DNA of 64,000 nucleotides, taken from contig NC_026478.1 of assembly GCF_000328475.2 (NCBI RefSeq), positions 496,001-560,000 on the forward strand, read 5' to 3'. Shown piece after piece: positions 61,466 through 64,000 of this stretch. Numbering within the stretch: the first letter of the stretch is position 1; each line of letters starts with the position of its first letter. Position numbers and translations under genes: made by a program. A model generated the notes under the pieces. The model was given only the letters and a program-made list of their open reading frames with translations, was not told the DNA's origin and made no database searches. The stretch comes from Mycosarcoma maydis (Eukaryota > Basidiomycota > Ustilaginomycetes > Ustilaginales).

Positions 61466-63685
61466 CTACATTGTCGGCGGCGATGACCGTAGCGAGCGGC
61501 CAAAGATGCATCGCAAGAGCATCTCTGGTACTTCAAAAAGTCCCGAAACATGCTGTCCATAGCCTTCAAAGATATCGCTGACCGTCAGAGGTCGACAACG
61601 CAGTCGGAATCGACTCATTGGCAAAGCGTGTGTATCATCAGAAGTATCGTTACTGACTCGCGTTCCGAGCTCTTGCAACCAGACGCCAGCTGGCAATCGA
61701 TGCGGATCCTTGACGCGTAGCATGAGCGCAAACATAGGCAGATGATTGAGCAGTGCCAAGCACGTCTCAACAATGCCAGCTTCGAACGCTACCACCGCGA
61801 AGCGGATCAATCCGAAAGCCAGATAGTAGACGTACACTGTGGGGAACAGGAACGCGACCAACGTGAAAAGGAGTGTTCCAAGTAGCAACTGATCCAGCTC
61901 GTAGCTTGCGTCGTCCAATCGGCCACCTCGTAGCGCATTTCGCTTCTTGCCTCGGAACATGTCGAAAAGCGACAAGAGTACATACACAAATGCGCGCATC
62001 GTCTTGAACGACAAGGTGTAGAACACCGTGATGTGCAACGTGCAGATCGATACGAGATCCTGCACCATGCAAAACACCATGGTCACTCCCATCAACCGGC
62101 CAGCAATTGCCATTGCAGTGATGATGGTCTCTAGCCGCGGCAGAACGTAACCCAATCCCTGAGCTTGCCAGGCAATCGTGAGCGAAGAATAGGCATCGCT
62201 GAAGAACAGAGACAGCTCTGTGTTGAGCTTCAATCCCGCTGGCCAGTTCTCGAGCCATGAGAGCAACCACAATATCGAGTCTACTAGAAAGCGTTCTGAT
62301 AGGTCGCGGCACAATTGCGCTAGCTGCGATCTATATTGAAGTAGCAAAACACTGGCGGCATAACCCAAGATAACATCGTTGGCAATCAGCCAAACAGCGT
62401 TCCACAACCCGATATAAGGCGCAGCAATCTCGTCGATAGGTAGTGTCTGTTGCTTGCGCAGGTAGCGCAATCGCGAAGCCAGCCGAGGAGCAACAACTAG
62501 CTGCGAGATGCGTACGTTGAGTTGCCTCGCGCTCGCTGACACGCTTGTTAGGCTCCAGTTTCTAGCCTGGGAACCAGGTAGCCGTCTCGCCACGCCATCA
62601 ATCACTATAGCGCGTTTCTTGACCGTAAATAGCGGGTGCTGCAAAATCGCCTGAACAACAAGAGCCATCAGGGTCGCTGCTTTGCCGACCCGCGCAAGCG
62701 GGCCGGTCGAGACGCTAGCTTTGATGCCGTAGCGCGATGGAAGAATCGCTCCATTACCGGCGCCATTTTGGCTTGAGGAGGAAGCAGCTAGGCACTCGTG
62801 CTGAGCTTGCAGACGGTTGACATACTTGATGGCTCTACGAAGGGCTGTGCCGCAAGGCATTTGACACTGATGCGGGCCGACGCTGCGGAAGGAATGCCAA
62901 TGGAGCGGATCCAGCATGAGCAGCTGCAGGAACTTGTTCTCGAGCTCTGATGGTGCTGAACTGGCAGCAAGGAGGCTAGAGTAGGCCGAGAGCTGAGAAT
63001 CGGGCACGAGCAGAGCTTTCGCGGTCGATACGAGCTTCATACCCGAGACAGGAGCAAGCCGAAGCGGCTCGAGTGCAAAGTATTGCAACATCCGCGAGCT
63101 GGGCACGCTATAGCGAATCATAGTGACCGCACAGGGAGCTGGGTGGATATGTGCTGCACAGATATCAGCATGACCATCACCGGAAACCGATCCGCGAAAT
63201 TTCACAGACGTGACTGACGGTAGCTCTCCGTGCGGGCAAAACGATGACATGAACAACCAGACCGGACTATCAGCGAGCATAGTAGAGGTAGAGGTGCCGA
63301 AGATTCCGTGTTTTTGTCTGGTGGTCGGCATGGACCCAACAACACGAAGCCCGTTTGCGACGATCTTGCTCGAAATGTGGTCAAAGTCCGACACTTGGAT
63401 GGTCCCAACGATAACGACAGCTGCCTCGCATGAATGGCCATGAACAATATTGCCGACAAGCAGCCTCGCTGGAATTCCATCCTGTTGTGGACCGATCTTG
63501 CGTTGAGCAGCGACGAGCGGGGACAGGTCGACCAGCTTGTCCGGCCAAAAGACAAGCAAGCTTTCAATGCCTGCCACATCAAACGTTGCGGTAATAGCCA
63601 TGCCATGGGCACGCGCATCTACCTCGTCCTGTTGTGCGGGTATCGATGACCGCTTCTTGATGTTTGTTGCTTCAAAATGTGACAT
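61466..63685 (-). CDS. GPI1: Gpi1/PIG-Q subunit of GPI N-acetylglucosaminyltransferase
   Basis: A 739-residue multi-pass protein. The N-terminal 300 residues are soluble and weakly conserved. The membrane part (about 440-690) contains the family hallmarks: AYSSLTIAWQAQGLG, a run from LHITVFYTLSFKTM into SLFDMFRGKKRNALRGGRLD, then ELDQLLLGTLLFTLVAFLFPT and a final LLNHLPMFALMLRVKDP. Gpi1 is a non-catalytic subunit of the endoplasmic reticulum complex that starts GPI-anchor synthesis by moving GlcNAc to phosphatidylinositol. The ATG at 63685 is the first in frame; it lies 315 bases from the window edge. No intron is needed. Confidence 0.88.
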   Translation of the reverse strand: MSHFEATNIKKRSSIPAQQDEVDARAHGMAITATFDVAGIESLLVFWPDKLVDLSPLVAAQRKIGPQQDGIPARLLVGNIVHGHSCEAAVVIVGTIQVSDFDHISSKIVANGLRVVGSMPTTRQKHGIFGTSTSTMLADSPVWLFMSSFCPHGELPSVTSVKFRGSVSGDGHADICAAHIHPAPCAVTMIRYSVPSSRMLQYFALEPLRLAPVSGMKLVSTAKALLVPDSQLSAYSSLLAASSAPSELENKFLQLLMLDPLHWHSFRSVGPHQCQMPCGTALRRAIKYVNRLQAQHECLAASSSSQNGAGNGAILPSRYGIKASVSTGPLARVGKAATLMALVVQAILQHPLFTVKKRAIVIDGVARRLPGSQARNWSLTSVSASARQLNVRISQLVVAPRLASRLRYLRKQQTLPIDEIAAPYIGLWNAVWLIANDVILGYAASVLLLQYRSQLAQLCRDLSERFLVDSILWLLSWLENWPAGLKLNTELSLFFSDAYSSLTIAWQAQGLGYVLPRLETIITAMAIAGRLMGVTMVFCMVQDLVSICTLHITVFYTLSFKTMRAFVYVLLSLFDMFRGKKRNALRGGRLDDASYELDQLLLGTLLFTLVAFLFPTVYVYYLAFGLIRFAVVAFEAGIVETCLALLNHLPMFALMLRVKDPHRLPAGVWLQELGTRVSNDTSDDTHALPMSRFRLRCRPLTVSDIFEGYGQHVSGLFEVPEMLLRCIFGRSLRSSPPTM

Positions 63686-64000
63686 CTTTCTGACGGGAAT
63701 TTACCACGACCTCGAACAGGTACGCGGAGGGCACGAAGCTGCTGAAATGGACAAACGGAGCATCTGGAATCTATTGCATCAAGTCAGAAAACCCAAAATT
63801 CGGTCAGCAAGTGCGATCCATACCCAACGAGAATGTACCGATGCCTCTTCCATGTGATCAGCCAAAAATAGGCAATAAAGTGGTTGTCCTCTGACCCTCT
63901 GAGCTGATTCGGCTCAAAGGTGTTTCGGATCAGGTCTGTGAAAGTGTTTATCATCCTTTGACACAGAAAGGGATTCGATACAATCGATGGCTGTACTTGC
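63686..64000. other. Upstream flank of Gpi1 at the window edge
   Basis: Promoter-side sequence of Gpi1. No gene or repeat recognised; a gene beyond the edge may use part of it. Confidence 0.4.

Noticed and set aside
1..64000. tRNA, rRNA, CRISPR arrays, bacterial-type operons
   Set aside because: I scanned for T-arm-like GTTCGA or GTTCAA sequences with pairing flanks and found none that fold; no rRNA-like blocks. The repeats seen lack spacer structure, and the window is eukaryotic.

Overview
The window looks like nuclear DNA of a basidiomycete fungus, most likely a smut of the Ustilaginaceae (Ustilago/Sporisorium type). The evidence is a set of clearly eukaryotic genes (ribosomal protein eL31, eIF3h, Spc24, Gpi1, Gid4, a LEM/HeH nuclear-envelope protein, a fungal Zn2Cys6 regulator, an Ena-type ATPase). 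Genes are mostly long and intron-free, with a few short GT-AG introns of 75-100 bases. A short A-T-T-C-G-T-G motif is scattered through almost every intergenic region. The species call is inference. A 100-base run of N shows that the assembly is a draft.

Layout, left to right. 1-11.4 kb: an MFS-type membrane protein, a Zn2Cys6 transcription factor with a long leader, and a convergent GPR1/FUN34/YaaH acetate-transporter-type protein. 13.4-17.2 kb: a very long minus-strand reading frame that is an ergothioneine synthase (Egt1) with a complete tRNA adenosine deaminase (Tad2) domain lodged inside its C-terminal domain. 19-23 kb: eL31 and eIF3h. 25-32.4 kb: a DUF4203-like membrane protein, a beta-carbonic anhydrase with a possible mitochondrial presequence, and a cytochrome P450. 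33.4-41.3 kb: a two-exon conserved protein of unknown function, an Ena-type P-type ATPase, and a small two-exon Hsp12 gene. 41.6-52.4 kb: an MFS transporter, an SLC25A39/Mtm1-type mitochondrial carrier, a Man1/Src1-type inner nuclear membrane protein, a Ser-rich small protein and an FAD monooxygenase. 53.4-64 kb: a Ser-rich protein cut by the N gap, a four-exon DUF7704-like membrane protein, Spc24, a Gid4/Vid24 substrate receptor and Gpi1.

Most genes are housekeeping functions that happen to be neighbours; I see no biosynthetic cluster. Divergent pairs that may share promoters are the unknown protein/Ena, MFS/Mtm1, LEM protein/Ser-rich protein, and DUF7704/Spc24. The most unusual object is the Egt1-Tad2 nested fusion: one uninterrupted frame encodes both an antioxidant-synthesis enzyme and what should be an essential tRNA-editing enzyme. 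The second is the intergenic ATTCGTG/CGTGAAT motif family.

Genes with introns were joined by reading splice signals by eye. Start codons were moved to the first ATG that fits conservation or context. No similarity search was possible, so family calls rest on remembered motifs.
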